Of a stretch of DNA of 64,000 bases, positions 1 to 8,105 are shown in pieces; the stretch's first letter is position 1; every line of letters starts with the position of its first letter. The notes below the pieces were generated by a model that did no database searches, was not told where the DNA came from, and saw nothing but the letters and a program-made list of their open reading frames with translations. Source of the stretch: Sphingosinicella sp. CPCC 101087. GTDB taxonomy: Bacteria; Pseudomonadota; Alphaproteobacteria; Sphingomonadales; Sphingomonadaceae. A program made the position numbers and the translations under genes. The stretch spans positions 372,001 through 436,000 of the forward strand of contig NZ_SBFF01000002.1 of assembly GCF_004151485.1 (NCBI RefSeq), in the 5' to 3' direction.

Positions 1-399
1 GACGCACGGTAATCTTTCCGCCCTGCCTGTCCCGATTCGGCTCAGTCTTGCCCGCCCGCCCAGATTTCCTCGGCCAGGTTGCGCAAGTATCGATCGTTTC
101 ACGTCGCGTACCCCATGTCGGGGATGCGATACCGTAAAAGCCGCACTAAGATTTTGTTAACGATCCGGGCACCCGCTCTTCGCGCTGCGCCTCATCCACG
201 CGCGAGCGTCGTACGGGAAGCTTGGATCGGATCGTCGCCGGGGGCCTGGGCGACGATGAACTATCTGCAGGCCAAGAATGCCAGCCGGTCGAGTGGCAGC
301 TCGGGCGGGTGGTTCAAGGGATGCTCGAGCAAGCGCCCTGCGACCGCGGCGCGTCAACGCCTCGGCCGTTCAGCTTGCCATATGAGGGAAGGCACAAAG
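1..399. other. Non-coding upstream region of the curlin-repeat gene
   Basis: No gene is supported here. The frame of the downstream gene stays open leftwards to about position 79, but the upstream peptide has no family resemblance, and a good Shine-Dalgarno (GGGAAGG, 385-391) sits just before the ATG at 400. The stretch therefore most likely holds the promoter and leader of the curlin-repeat gene. I see no convincing -35/-10 pair or operator. Confidence 0.5.
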
Positions 400-1566
400 A
401 TGAAGCGCAGCATTTACACAACCGTATCCGCACTTGCCCTGTTCTCGGCCGCTCCGGCGCTGGCCCAGAATAACGGCTCTTCCGTCAACCAGGACGGCAC
501 CGCCAACGAGGCGGTCGTCGGCCAGTCCGGCTCTGGCGCCTCCTCGGAGGTGAACCAACTCGGCACCAACAATCTCGCCACTGTCAGCCAGAGCGGCTCC
601 GGCGCCAGCGCGACGATCAATCAGGGCGGCGAGCCCAATGCCGGCGAGCAGACGCGCTTCGGCATGTCGGGCATCTATGAGAGCAGCGGCGCCGAAGCGA
701 CCGTGACGCAGGCCTCGGCCGCCGTTGCGACCGTCGATCAGATCGCGGTCGACGGCGGCGCTACCCGCGAGGTGGAGGCCATCGTCAGTCAGGACGGAAA
801 TGCCGGCGGGTCGACCGCCGCAATCCGGCAGCGCCTCAGCGGCTCGGCCGATGCGACGATCGAGCAGAGCGGCGGCGACAACCAGTCGACCATCCTGCAA
901 TATCAGGGCAATCACTCCGCCCTCAACCTGCAGAGCGGGGAAGCGAATCAGTCGACGATCGACCAGGGCGGTTCGAACACGTCGGCCACCGTCATTCAGT
1001 CGGGTGACCGCGGCCGTTCGAACGTCTTCATCTTCGGCAATAATGACGGCGTCTATGTCGAGCAGCTGGGCGAGGACAATGTGTCCGATGTCGGCCAGTA
1101 CGGCACCTCGAACGGCACGGCCAACGTCTACCAGGCCGGCGCCCGCAACACCTCGAATGTCGCTCAGGGCGAACAGAGCTATGCCGAAGTCGACCAGCTC
1201 GGCACCGACGGGACATCGGGAATCAGCCAGCAGTATGGCGACACGGCCCGGGTGACCCAGACGGCCGACTCGGATAATGCCAGCTCGAGCATCACCCAGA
1301 CCGGCGGGTGGTTCTTCCACGACAATGAAGCCACCGTCACGCAAGGCGGCATCGGCGTCCAGTCCACCATCCTGCAGGACGGATCGGGCATGAGCGCGAC
1401 CGTCACGCAGGAAGGCGTGGGTTCGATCTCCGACATCGCCCAGACCGGCAGCGGTCACAGCGCGACGGTGAGCCAGTATTCGGACGGCAACGTCTCCGAC
1501 GTCATGCAGTCTGGAACCGGCAACAGCGCCACCGTGACGCAGGGCACTGCCCCGATCGGAACCTGA
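400..1566 (+). CDS. Curlin-repeat (CsgA/CsgB-like) secreted protein
   Basis: A 388-aa secreted protein. Residues 1-22 form a signal peptide (MKRSIYTTVSALALFSAAPALAQ start, cut after ALA). The rest is a chain of imperfect 18-22 residue repeats of the type xVxQxGxxNxAxVxQxG, for example VNQDGTANEAVV, VNQLGTNNLATV and MQSGTGNSATV. This Gln/Asn/Gly-rich spacing is the signature of curlin repeats, which stack into the beta-solenoid of functional amyloid fibres (family knowledge). The protein is more than twice the length of E. coli CsgA. The ATG at 400 is preceded by GGGAAGG at 8-nt spacing and opens a clean signal peptide; an ATG at 382 is the alternative. A strong terminator follows directly. 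No csgG, csgE or csgF export gene is visible, so the export route is unknown. Confidence 0.85.
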   Translation: MKRSIYTTVSALALFSAAPALAQNNGSSVNQDGTANEAVVGQSGSGASSEVNQLGTNNLATVSQSGSGASATINQGGEPNAGEQTRFGMSGIYESSGAEATVTQASAAVATVDQIAVDGGATREVEAIVSQDGNAGGSTAAIRQRLSGSADATIEQSGGDNQSTILQYQGNHSALNLQSGEANQSTIDQGGSNTSATVIQSGDRGRSNVFIFGNNDGVYVEQLGEDNVSDVGQYGTSNGTANVYQAGARNTSNVAQGEQSYAEVDQLGTDGTSGISQQYGDTARVTQTADSDNASSSITQTGGWFFHDNEATVTQGGIGVQSTILQDGSGMSATVTQEGVGSISDIAQTGSGHSATVSQYSDGNVSDVMQSGTGNSATVTQGTAPIGT

Positions 1567-1581
1567 TCGCGCTGATCATCG

Positions 1582-1613
1582 ACGGCCGGCGTCTTCGGAC
1601 GCCGGCCGTTTCG
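1582..1613 (+). terminator. Rho-independent terminator after the curlin-repeat gene
   Basis: A perfect 12-bp stem (ACGGCCGGCGTC, 1582-1593, with its complement at 1598-1609) closes a TTCG tetraloop and is followed by a short T-rich tract. It lies 16 bp after the stop codon. The symmetric GC-rich stem could also act on transcripts of the convergent acetyltransferase gene. Confidence 0.85.
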
Positions 1614-1694
1614 ATTTGCGGTCGCGACCGTTCTTCTGGCCCGCCCTGCTCATTGAGAACTCACTTCCACGCCAGATGCGTCGAGCTTGGCTGC

Positions 1695-2216
1695 CTAATC
1701 CGCGGCGTTCACGTAGCGATGCATGACGTGCAATCCCACGAGACCGTCCGTGGGGTGGTCGAAGGCCTCGGGAACGGTGCCGACGACCGAGAAGCCGAGG
1801 TCCTTCCAGAGACGGACTGCGGCGCTGTTGACCTCGACAACGGCATTGAACTGCATCGCGAGGAAGCCTTCTTCGCGAGCCCACGAAAGCGCGTACTGGC
1901 CGAGCGCACGGCCTACGCCGCGGCCGCGTGCATGCTCGGCCACCATGAAGCTCGCAGTCGCCACATGGGAGCCCGGGCCACCCCTGTTGCGCCCCATCTT
2001 CGCCGAGCCGACGATGCGTTGCCCCTGATCGACCGCAACTACCGTCCGGCCGGGTGGCGTTTCGATCCACAATTCTCGCGCTTGCTGTTCGTTCAGATCC
2101 CGGTCGTAGGGAAAGGTCTCGCCGGCAGCGGCAATCTCCCGGATGATCGGCCAGAGCTCCGGCCAATCCGATCCGTCGGCTCTTCTGATGCTCACATTCA
2201 ACGGCGTTCGCTTCAT
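1695..2216 (-). CDS. GNAT family N-acetyltransferase
   Basis: A 173-aa single-domain protein of the Gcn5-related acetyltransferase fold, which moves an acetyl group from acetyl-CoA to an amine; the substrate cannot be told from sequence. The acetyl-CoA pyrophosphate loop is visible as ARGRGVGRALG around residue 97, preceded by the strand SHVATASFMV and followed by the late motif NSAAVRLWKDLGF. The chosen start (ATG at 2214-2216) gives MKRTPLNVSIRRAD, matching the usual first strand, and has GGAG upstream; a longer start at 2270 is less likely. It converges on the curlin-repeat gene and stands alone. Confidence 0.85.
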   Translation of the reverse strand: MKRTPLNVSIRRADGSDWPELWPIIREIAAAGETFPYDRDLNEQQARELWIETPPGRTVVAVDQGQRIVGSAKMGRNRGGPGSHVATASFMVAEHARGRGVGRALGQYALSWAREEGFLAMQFNAVVEVNSAAVRLWKDLGFSVVGTVPEAFDHPTDGLVGLHVMHRYVNAAD

Positions 2217-2499
2217 ACGCTCGGCTCCATCTTTCGAGCGAGGGTCCATGCGGCCGCGCGCAATCAACACTGCCTATCGGCCCTGAGTGCTTGGCAGCTT
2301 CCAAGCTCCGCTATTCGGCCTTTGAACAGCGGGATTGGGCGCAAACCGGCCATAACCGCGGAGACACGAGGTTGAACAGGAAATTCCCGGGGACCCGGCC
2401 AGCGCCCACAAAAGCGCAGAGGTTCCGTGAGCCAATCGTGGAAGCTCAGAGGGCCCACTCACGCAAGATACGCGGTATCAGGTGCTTCTGGCTTGGAAA

Positions 2500-2575
2500 T
2501 GGTGACCCCTACGGGACTCGAACCCGTGTTTTCGCCGTGAGAGGGCGACGTCCTAGACCGCTAGACGAAGGGGCC
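2500..2575 (-). tRNA. tRNA-Glu (anticodon CTC)
   Basis: A 76-nt cloverleaf on the minus strand. The acceptor GGCCCCT pairs with AGGGGTC, including a G-T wobble at the second pair. The anticodon stem TCGCC/GGCGA closes the loop CTCTCAC, which gives anticodon CTC. The T-arm carries GGTTCGAGTCC, and the 3' CCA is encoded (positions 2502-2500). It reads glutamate GAG codons. Confidence 0.95.
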
Positions 2576-2921
2576 GCAATAAGCTGCGGAAGGGCGCATA
2601 TGGGGGTATCGCCACCGCTGTCAAGCGAGGCGCACGAGGAAGGGCCGCTCCCTGGGATCAGCTTTACCTTCGGCTCGGCTCACGCGGTCCGCTTGTCGAC
2701 CGCGTACCGGCGCCGGCGGCCCCGTCCCGGCCCGCAAGCCCGAGAAAAGCCGGGCGACCGTCCGTCGAACGGCACGCGCCGAAGGAAGAGCCGCTTTATC
2801 GCCGCGCGAAGCTGTGCTTAGATGCCGTGGTTCTGACAGGGGGGAAGCGCATGACGGGTTCGAACAATCAGTCGCGCGTCTGTTGCGCTCCTGTCGGCCG
2901 GCCGTGAACGAGGCGCCTCGC
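2576..2921. other. Intergenic leader upstream of the PP2C phosphatase
   Basis: About 345 bp without a recognised gene. Near its right end a strong Shine-Dalgarno (GGGGGGAA, 2839-2846) precedes an ATG at 2851 that opens an 18-codon frame ending at 2907, 14 bp before the phosphatase start and in a different frame from it. This may be a leader peptide or a chance match; see findings. No operator or terminator was recognised. Confidence 0.4.
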
Positions 2922-3674
2922 ATGGAGTTCGCGCCATTCCGCATCGAGAGCTGGGCCAGGACGCACGAAGGCCGCGTCCGGGACCATAATGAGGACAGCT
3001 ACTGCGCCGATGAGCGTCAGGGGCTCTGGGCGGTTGCCGACGGGATGGGCGGCCATGAGGGCGGTGACTGGGCCTCGGCCAAGCTGGTCGAGAAGATTGC
3101 CGCTGTCGAGCTTCCCAACGACCTGGAACAGGCGCGCGCGGTGGTCGTCGAAGCGATCGAAGCGGCCAATCGCGCCATCCTTGCCGAGGCCCGCCGGCGC
3201 GGCAAGCAGATGGGCTCGACCGTCGTCGTCCTGCTCGTCCAGGATCAGCATTATGCCATCCTCTGGGTCGGCGACAGCCGCGCCTATCTCCTGCGCGACG
3301 GCGATCTCGTTCAGCTGAGCCGCGACCATACCCAGGTGCAGGAAATGGTCGATCGAGGGATCCTGCGGCCCGAGGATGCGGTCAACCACCCGATGGGGCA
3401 CGTCCTTTCCCGTGCGATCGGCGTGCGTGAGGAGATGGCGATCGATCAGGCGACGGGCGAAGTCCGGCCAGGCGACATCTTCCTGCTCTGCAGCGACGGG
3501 CTGCACGGCTATGTCGACGAGAAGGAAATTGCCCGGCTGCTTGCGCGCCGCTCGCCCGAAGCGGCCTCCGAAGAGCTGGTCGAGGTGACGCTGGCCAACG
3601 GCGCTCCGGACAATGTCACCGTGGTCGCGGTCTGGGCGAGCGACCCGACCTTATTGTCATTCCCCGGGAAGTGA
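2922..3674 (+). CDS. PP2C-type Ser/Thr protein phosphatase (PppA/Stp-like)
   Basis: A 250-aa metal-dependent (PPM/PP2C) phosphatase that removes phosphate from Ser/Thr residues. The family motifs are in order: RDHNEDSY near residue 19, DGMGGHEGG near 39 (metal-binding Asp), GDSRAYLLRDG near 117, CSDGLHGYV near 187 and APDNVTVV near 228. There is no membrane segment, so it is cytosolic. The ATG at 2922 has GAGG 8 nt upstream and gives the usual short N-terminus. The kinase starts 4 bp after the stop, so the two form a kinase/phosphatase pair. With the nearby TagH this matches the PppA-PpkA-Fha control module known from type VI secretion. Its targets are likely the kinase and FHA-bound phosphoproteins (inference). 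Confidence 0.93.
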   Translation: MEFAPFRIESWARTHEGRVRDHNEDSYCADERQGLWAVADGMGGHEGGDWASAKLVEKIAAVELPNDLEQARAVVVEAIEAANRAILAEARRRGKQMGSTVVVLLVQDQHYAILWVGDSRAYLLRDGDLVQLSRDHTQVQEMVDRGILRPEDAVNHPMGHVLSRAIGVREEMAIDQATGEVRPGDIFLLCSDGLHGYVDEKEIARLLARRSPEAASEELVEVTLANGAPDNVTVVAVWASDPTLLSFPGK

Positions 3675-3678
3675 GAGC

Positions 3679-5721
3679 ATGAGCGACGACAAGGACAGGA
3701 AGCCTCCGGAGGAAGGCGAGGAGCGGACGGTGTTCATGCCGGCCGGAGACGCCGGTGGCGCCCAGCCGACCCCGCCGCCGGCCGGCGAGGGTGCCCCGGC
3801 CGAACCCGCGGTGCCGGAGCCGGAGCCGGCGCCGCCGCCGGAGCCGGCAGCGGGCGCGGCGCCCGCCGGGGACCAGGCTCCGCCCGCAGCTTCGGCGTCC
3901 GGCGCCGGCACCGCTGCTGCAGCCGCCTTCCAGCCGCGCGAGGCAGCCAGGCCGATCAAGGTCGGCGACGTGCTCAACCACATCTTCGAGGTGAAGCGTT
4001 TCCTCGCCCGGGGAGGCATGGGCGAGGTGTTCGAAGGCTGCAACGTCAACACCGACGAGCGAGTCGCGATCAAGGTGATGCTGCCGGCCATGGCCGCCGA
4101 CGAGAAGGTCGTCGCCATGTTCCGCAAGGAGGCGCGCACCCTCACCAAACTGCAGCACGAGGCCCTGGTCCAGTATCGGGTGCTGGCCCAGGAACCGCAG
4201 CTCGGCGTCCTCTACATCGTCACGGAGTTCATCGAAGGGGTCGAGCTGGGCGAGATGCTCGGCAAGGTTGAACGGACGCCTGAGGAGCTGGCGGGCTTGC
4301 TCGGCCGGCTCGCCTCGGGTCTCGCCGCCGCCCATCGGCTCGGCGCGATCCACCGCGACATGTCGCCGGACAACGTCCTGCTTCCCGGCGGTGACGTTCA
4401 CCAGGCGAAGATCATCGATTTCGGCATCGCCAAGGATCTGGACGCGAGTTCGGCGACGATCGTCGGCGACGGGTTCGCCGGCAAGCTGAACTATGTCGCT
4501 CCCGAGCAGCTCGGCGATTATGGCCGCGAAGTCGGACCATGGACGGACGTCTACAGCCTCGCTCTGGTCATCCTCGCCGTCGCCCAGGGCAAGAATGTCG
4601 ACATGAGCGGATCGCTCGTCGACGCGATCGACAAGCGGCGCAAGGGCCCGGATCTTTCGGCGGTACCGTCGAACCTGCGCGGCCTCTTGACGGACATGCT
4701 TCGCCCCGATCCCAAGGAGCGTGTTCGTTCGATGGACGAGGTTCTGGCGCGGCTCGGCGGAGCGCCCGCCCCGCCGCCGGCGGAAAGCGCCGGCGCCGCG
4801 ACCGGCCAGCCGCCGCTCCAGGGCGGCGGACCGCCCAAGGCCCTGCTGGTCGTCGGCGTGCTCGCGGTGCTGCTCATCGTCGCGGCCGGAATCTGGTACT
4901 TGTTCCGGGACGTCGCGGGCACCGGGCCGGCGGACACCAACCAGGTGGCCGGGGAGGGGGGTGAGGTCGTCGCCGGGGATCCGGTCGAGACGGCCCGCGG
5001 CGCGATCAACTCGGTGCTGCCCTCGGTCAATTGCACCTGGCTCGACATAGGCGGGATCGAATCCGGCGCGAACGGACTCCAAATCGCGTTGCGCGGCGTC
5101 GCGGGCGACGATGCGGCGGCGCAGCGGGAGATTGCGCAAGCCCTTTCGGGCGCGGGGATCGACGATTCTCGGCTCGATTTCGGCAATGTCGCGCCGATCA
5201 CGCCGGCGGGATGCGCCGCGCTCGACACCTACCGGCAGGTGCGGCAGTCGTCCGACTATCGCCTTTCGGTCGCCGAGCCGCGCTTCGAGATGATGATGCA
5301 GCCGCCCGGCACGCCTTATGCCGGCAGGCCGGCCGCCAATGCGGTGGTCGACTTCAATTTCGGCGAGGCGGATCTCGACTTCGCGATCCTGGCGATCGAA
5401 CCTTCCGGCGCGATCACCAACCTGGTGCCGGACCGGGCGAGCTTCCGGGAGGCCATGGCGGCCCCCGGCAGCCCGATCGTCGACCAGGGCAATGGCCGGT
5501 ACCGCCTGAACATCGATCTCGATCATCAGGGCTGGTCGGGCATCATCCTGGTGTCCGGGCAAGGCCCGTTCGAGAGCGATCTCGTGGCGCCGCCGTTCGG
5601 CTCCAGGGGCCCGGACTGGCAGCAGCGCTTTCTCAGTGCAGCCGCCGAGGGCAATTGGCGGGTCGAGATGGCCTGGTTCGAATCGGTCGACCGCGTTTCC
5701 GGCGACAGCAGGCCTCGATAG
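3679..5721 (+). CDS. Membrane-anchored Ser/Thr protein kinase (PpkA-like)
   Basis: A 680-aa Hanks-type kinase. It has a Pro/Ala/Glu-rich N-terminus (1-90), a kinase domain (about 97-355), one membrane segment (ALLVVGVLAVLLIVAAGIWY, about 390-410) and a roughly 270-aa presumably periplasmic C-terminus with conserved-looking Cys pairs. The kinase motifs are intact: the glycine loop ARGGMGEVF, VAIKVM, the catalytic HRDMSPDN, DFGIAK and APEQ. It follows the phosphatase by 4 bp, so the two are co-transcribed. The N-terminal ERTVFMPAG (Thr17) closely resembles ERTVIQPAG in the TagH-like protein and is a candidate autophosphorylation/FHA-docking site (inference). The C-terminal domain is unassigned; it may sense an envelope signal. 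Confidence 0.92.
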   Translation: MSDDKDRKPPEEGEERTVFMPAGDAGGAQPTPPPAGEGAPAEPAVPEPEPAPPPEPAAGAAPAGDQAPPAASASGAGTAAAAAFQPREAARPIKVGDVLNHIFEVKRFLARGGMGEVFEGCNVNTDERVAIKVMLPAMAADEKVVAMFRKEARTLTKLQHEALVQYRVLAQEPQLGVLYIVTEFIEGVELGEMLGKVERTPEELAGLLGRLASGLAAAHRLGAIHRDMSPDNVLLPGGDVHQAKIIDFGIAKDLDASSATIVGDGFAGKLNYVAPEQLGDYGREVGPWTDVYSLALVILAVAQGKNVDMSGSLVDAIDKRRKGPDLSAVPSNLRGLLTDMLRPDPKERVRSMDEVLARLGGAPAPPPAESAGAATGQPPLQGGGPPKALLVVGVLAVLLIVAAGIWYLFRDVAGTGPADTNQVAGEGGEVVAGDPVETARGAINSVLPSVNCTWLDIGGIESGANGLQIALRGVAGDDAAAQREIAQALSGAGIDDSRLDFGNVAPITPAGCAALDTYRQVRQSSDYRLSVAEPRFEMMMQPPGTPYAGRPAANAVVDFNFGEADLDFAILAIEPSGAITNLVPDRASFREAMAAPGSPIVDQGNGRYRLNIDLDHQGWSGIILVSGQGPFESDLVAPPFGSRGPDWQQRFLSAAAEGNWRVEMAWFESVDRVSGDSRPR

Positions 5722-5752
5722 AGCCGCATCGGATCAACCGCTGGAGCACCGT

Positions 5753-5840
5753 TCGTCATGCCAGCGAAGTCTGGCATCCAAGCGGACCTGGTGCCCGGAA
5801 AACGAGGCCGAATCGACTCCAGCATTCGCTGGGATGACGG
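5753..5840. repeat. REP-type element (family B) between convergent genes
   Basis: The left arm TCATGCCAGCGAAGTCTGGC and the right arm TCCAGCATTCGCTGGGATGA flank a roughly 50-bp spacer. Each arm is itself a short imperfect palindrome. The same motif type recurs near 42809-42941, 43058-43159 and weakly near 54581. It sits exactly between the convergent kinase and tagH genes and may serve as a transcript end or protection hairpin. Confidence 0.7.
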
Positions 5841-5903
5841 GCAATAACAGTGAATGTCCGGGGAGAGGGCCGGGTGAGGGGGACCGGCAGCCCCGCTTCC
5901 GCC

Positions 5904-7067
5904 TTAGAGCCCCTTCGACTTCGGCTCCTCGAAACCCTCGCGCAGCTGGCGTTCGTAGGCCTTGCGGAATTCCTTGGCGAAGACCTCCATGAAGGCCTCG
6001 TCCGACTCGTTCTTCACCTTCACATATTCGCGCTCGTAATTGCGCCACAGCGCCGCGTCCTGCAGCGCCGGCATGATCCGCGCCAGCAGGCCGGCTTTCT
6101 CCGCGCGGCGGCGGATGGCGCCCGGCGAGAAGCGGTCGAGCGTCGCGCGCAGCGCACCCGGAATCGCCCGCAGGGTCGCCATCTGGTGTGACTGCAGGTC
6201 GAGAAAGGCGTCCTCGACCGCACGGTCGGCATCCATGAACCCGGGTTCGGGCGGACTCAGCAGCCTCGCCAGGGCCTGGTCGGGCGATCGGGCGAACTTG
6301 ATCGGATTGTTGCCCTCGAGCTGCAGGCCGGTCGCTTCGGCGCCCATCTGCGCCTTCGCCCGCGCGCGCGCCTCGACCATCACGACCATGCCGGCGGCAA
6401 GGCGCTTGAGCAGGGATCCGGCGCGGCTCACCAAGTCGGGCGAGCGGGGCACCGCACTCTCTCCGAGTGCCAGGGTCGCGACGAAGGCGTCGATCAGCTC
6501 GGCTGCGGTCTGCGCCTCGCCCGCCGCTGCCGCGGCTGTTGCCGCCTCCTCCTTCGAGCCGAGGCCGCCACGCGCCCAATCGACCTTGTTGATGTCGGCA
6601 AGCGAGTCCCACATCACGGTCACATTTTCCGGCGGCTGGTCCTCCGCCTCCCCGACGGGGACGTCGGCGCCGGCCGGCTGGATCACGGTGCGCTCCGGCA
6701 CAGGCTCCCGCGCCGGCTCGGGCACGAGCGGCGGCGGAGCAAGCGGGGCCGCTGCGGCGACCGAGGCGACCAGCTCATATTTGCCGATCCGGATCACGTC
6801 TCCCTCGGCAATCCGATGCTCGCCGGCCAGCCGTTCGGCGGCGCCGTTCAGGAACGTGCCGTTGGTGCTGGTATCCTTGAGGACATAGTGATCGCCGTCG
6901 CGGCGCAGCTCGACGTGGCGCGACGAGATGACGTTGCTCGGATCGGGCAGGTTCCAGTCGCAATTCTTGGACCTGCCGATCACCGCGCTGTCGCCCTCCA
7001 CGGTGAAGCGGGGCGTCACGCCTTCGGGCGCGATCTCGGCATTGCGAATGGTCAGCGTCAAACTCAT
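5904..7067 (-). CDS. tagH: FHA-domain protein of the TagH/ImpI (VI_FHA) family
   Basis: A 387-aa protein. Its N-terminal FHA domain (about 25-100) has the phospho-threonine-binding signature GRSKNCDW, SSRHVEL and STNGTFLN. A Pro/Ala linker follows, and then a C-terminal helical region (about 250-380) with NPIKFARSP, DADRAVEDAFLDLQSHQM and LWRNYEREYVKV, which match the T6SS Fha C-terminal domain. In known type VI systems this protein is phosphorylated by PpkA, reversed by PppA, and gates assembly. The start was placed at the ATG at 7065-7067, with AGG upstream; a GTG four codons earlier is possible. It points towards the kinase gene. Thr127 in ERTVIQPAG mirrors the kinase N-terminus. No Tss structural gene is present, so its client may lie elsewhere. 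Confidence 0.85.
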   Translation of the reverse strand: MSLTLTIRNAEIAPEGVTPRFTVEGDSAVIGRSKNCDWNLPDPSNVISSRHVELRRDGDHYVLKDTSTNGTFLNGAAERLAGEHRIAEGDVIRIGKYELVASVAAAAPLAPPPLVPEPAREPVPERTVIQPAGADVPVGEAEDQPPENVTVMWDSLADINKVDWARGGLGSKEEAATAAAAAGEAQTAAELIDAFVATLALGESAVPRSPDLVSRAGSLLKRLAAGMVVMVEARARAKAQMGAEATGLQLEGNNPIKFARSPDQALARLLSPPEPGFMDADRAVEDAFLDLQSHQMATLRAIPGALRATLDRFSPGAIRRRAEKAGLLARIMPALQDAALWRNYEREYVKVKNESDEAFMEVFAKEFRKAYERQLREGFEEPKSKGL

Positions 7068-7333
7068 GCGGCCTGGCACCTCGTTGCTGCTGTCATCGCC
7101 GCTGCGCGGGAAGCGGCGGCAGCGGAAAGGCGGCAGATCCTCTGCGCTCCCTTCCCCCCGGGCCGGAAACTAGCAGGGTGACAAGGGCCCGACAACGTCG
7201 AGATGGCCGTTCGCCGCAGCGCCAGCCCCGTGCTGCCGCTCGCATTCCGTCGCCTTGCCGCCTGCTTGCGCATGGGCTAATGTTCCCCGCTCATCGACAC
7301 CCGTGCACGGATCGTCGACGATCAGGAGGCATT

Positions 7334-8005
7334 ATGCGCAAGCTTGGTATGGCCCTGTTGGCCGGCACCCTGGTGGCCGTTCCCTATGCGGCCTTCTCCC
7401 AGGATAGCGGCCCTTCCACCGCGGACGAGTTCGCCTGTGCGCTCGCCGGAGACTGCGGCGACGAGGCCGATGTCGAGACCGAAGATGGCGATCCGACGGC
7501 GCAGCCCGCCGGCCAGCCGCGCGTATCGGCGACGCGGGGATTCTCGCTGTCGACCACCCGCCCGGCGACCAGCCGCCCCAAGGCGCAGGCCCCGGCGACG
7601 CGGCCGAACCGTCGGCAGACCGCCTCGCGTCCGGCGCAGCGGCCCACGCGACCGGCGACTCAGCAGCAGGGGCGGGTGGATCTACGCCTGTCCTTCCGTC
7701 CAGGCTCGGCCGAGCTGTCCGCGGCCGATCTGGCCCAGGTCCAGGCCTTCGCCGAGGCGCTGAAGCGGCCGCAACTCGCCACTGTCCGGGTCCGCATCGA
7801 AGGGCATACCGATTCCTCGGGAGGCCGGGCGATCAACGAGGCGCTGTCGCAGCGCCGCGCTCAGGCCGTGGCCGACTTCCTGGCCGGCCAGGGGATCGAC
7901 CCGACCCGGCTCGAAGTCCGTGGCTTTGCCTATGATCGCCCGTTGCCCGGTCTTCCCGCATCGGCGAGTGCGAATCGTCGCGTCGAGGCCGTGCGCATCA
8001 GCTGA
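7334..8005 (+). CDS. OmpA-family peptidoglycan-associated protein
   Basis: A 223-aa exported protein. It has a signal peptide (1-22, cut after AFSQ), a low-complexity Pro/Arg/Thr/Ala linker (about 60-115) and a C-terminal OmpA-like domain (about 118-223) with the peptidoglycan-binding signature EGHTDSSGG...SQRRAQAVADFL. It has no beta-barrel, so it resembles a soluble or TagL-like tether rather than a porin. The ATG at 7334 has a textbook AGGAGG at 7324-7329. It is divergent from tagH; OmpA-like proteins often accompany type VI clusters, which makes the neighbourhood suggestive but not decisive. Confidence 0.88.
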   Translation: MRKLGMALLAGTLVAVPYAAFSQDSGPSTADEFACALAGDCGDEADVETEDGDPTAQPAGQPRVSATRGFSLSTTRPATSRPKAQAPATRPNRRQTASRPAQRPTRPATQQQGRVDLRLSFRPGSAELSAADLAQVQAFAEALKRPQLATVRVRIEGHTDSSGGRAINEALSQRRAQAVADFLAGQGIDPTRLEVRGFAYDRPLPGLPASASANRRVEAVRIS

Positions 8006-8105
8006 AGCTCCGGGCGCTCCGCCTTATCCGATTTGTCGAGCCAAAAACCTCGGTTCGTCAGATTCATGCAGGCTGTTTTTGCAATGCGATGAGAGCGGCT
8101 TTCGC

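Noticed and set aside
3616-5562. 648-aa minus-strand frame opposite the kinase gene
   Set aside because: Antisense shadow: the plus strand carries all kinase motifs, and the minus frame has no domain.
2922-8005. Complete type VI secretion locus
   Set aside because: Only regulatory or accessory members (phosphatase, kinase, TagH, OmpA-like) are visible; no sheath, tube, baseplate or ClpV gene.
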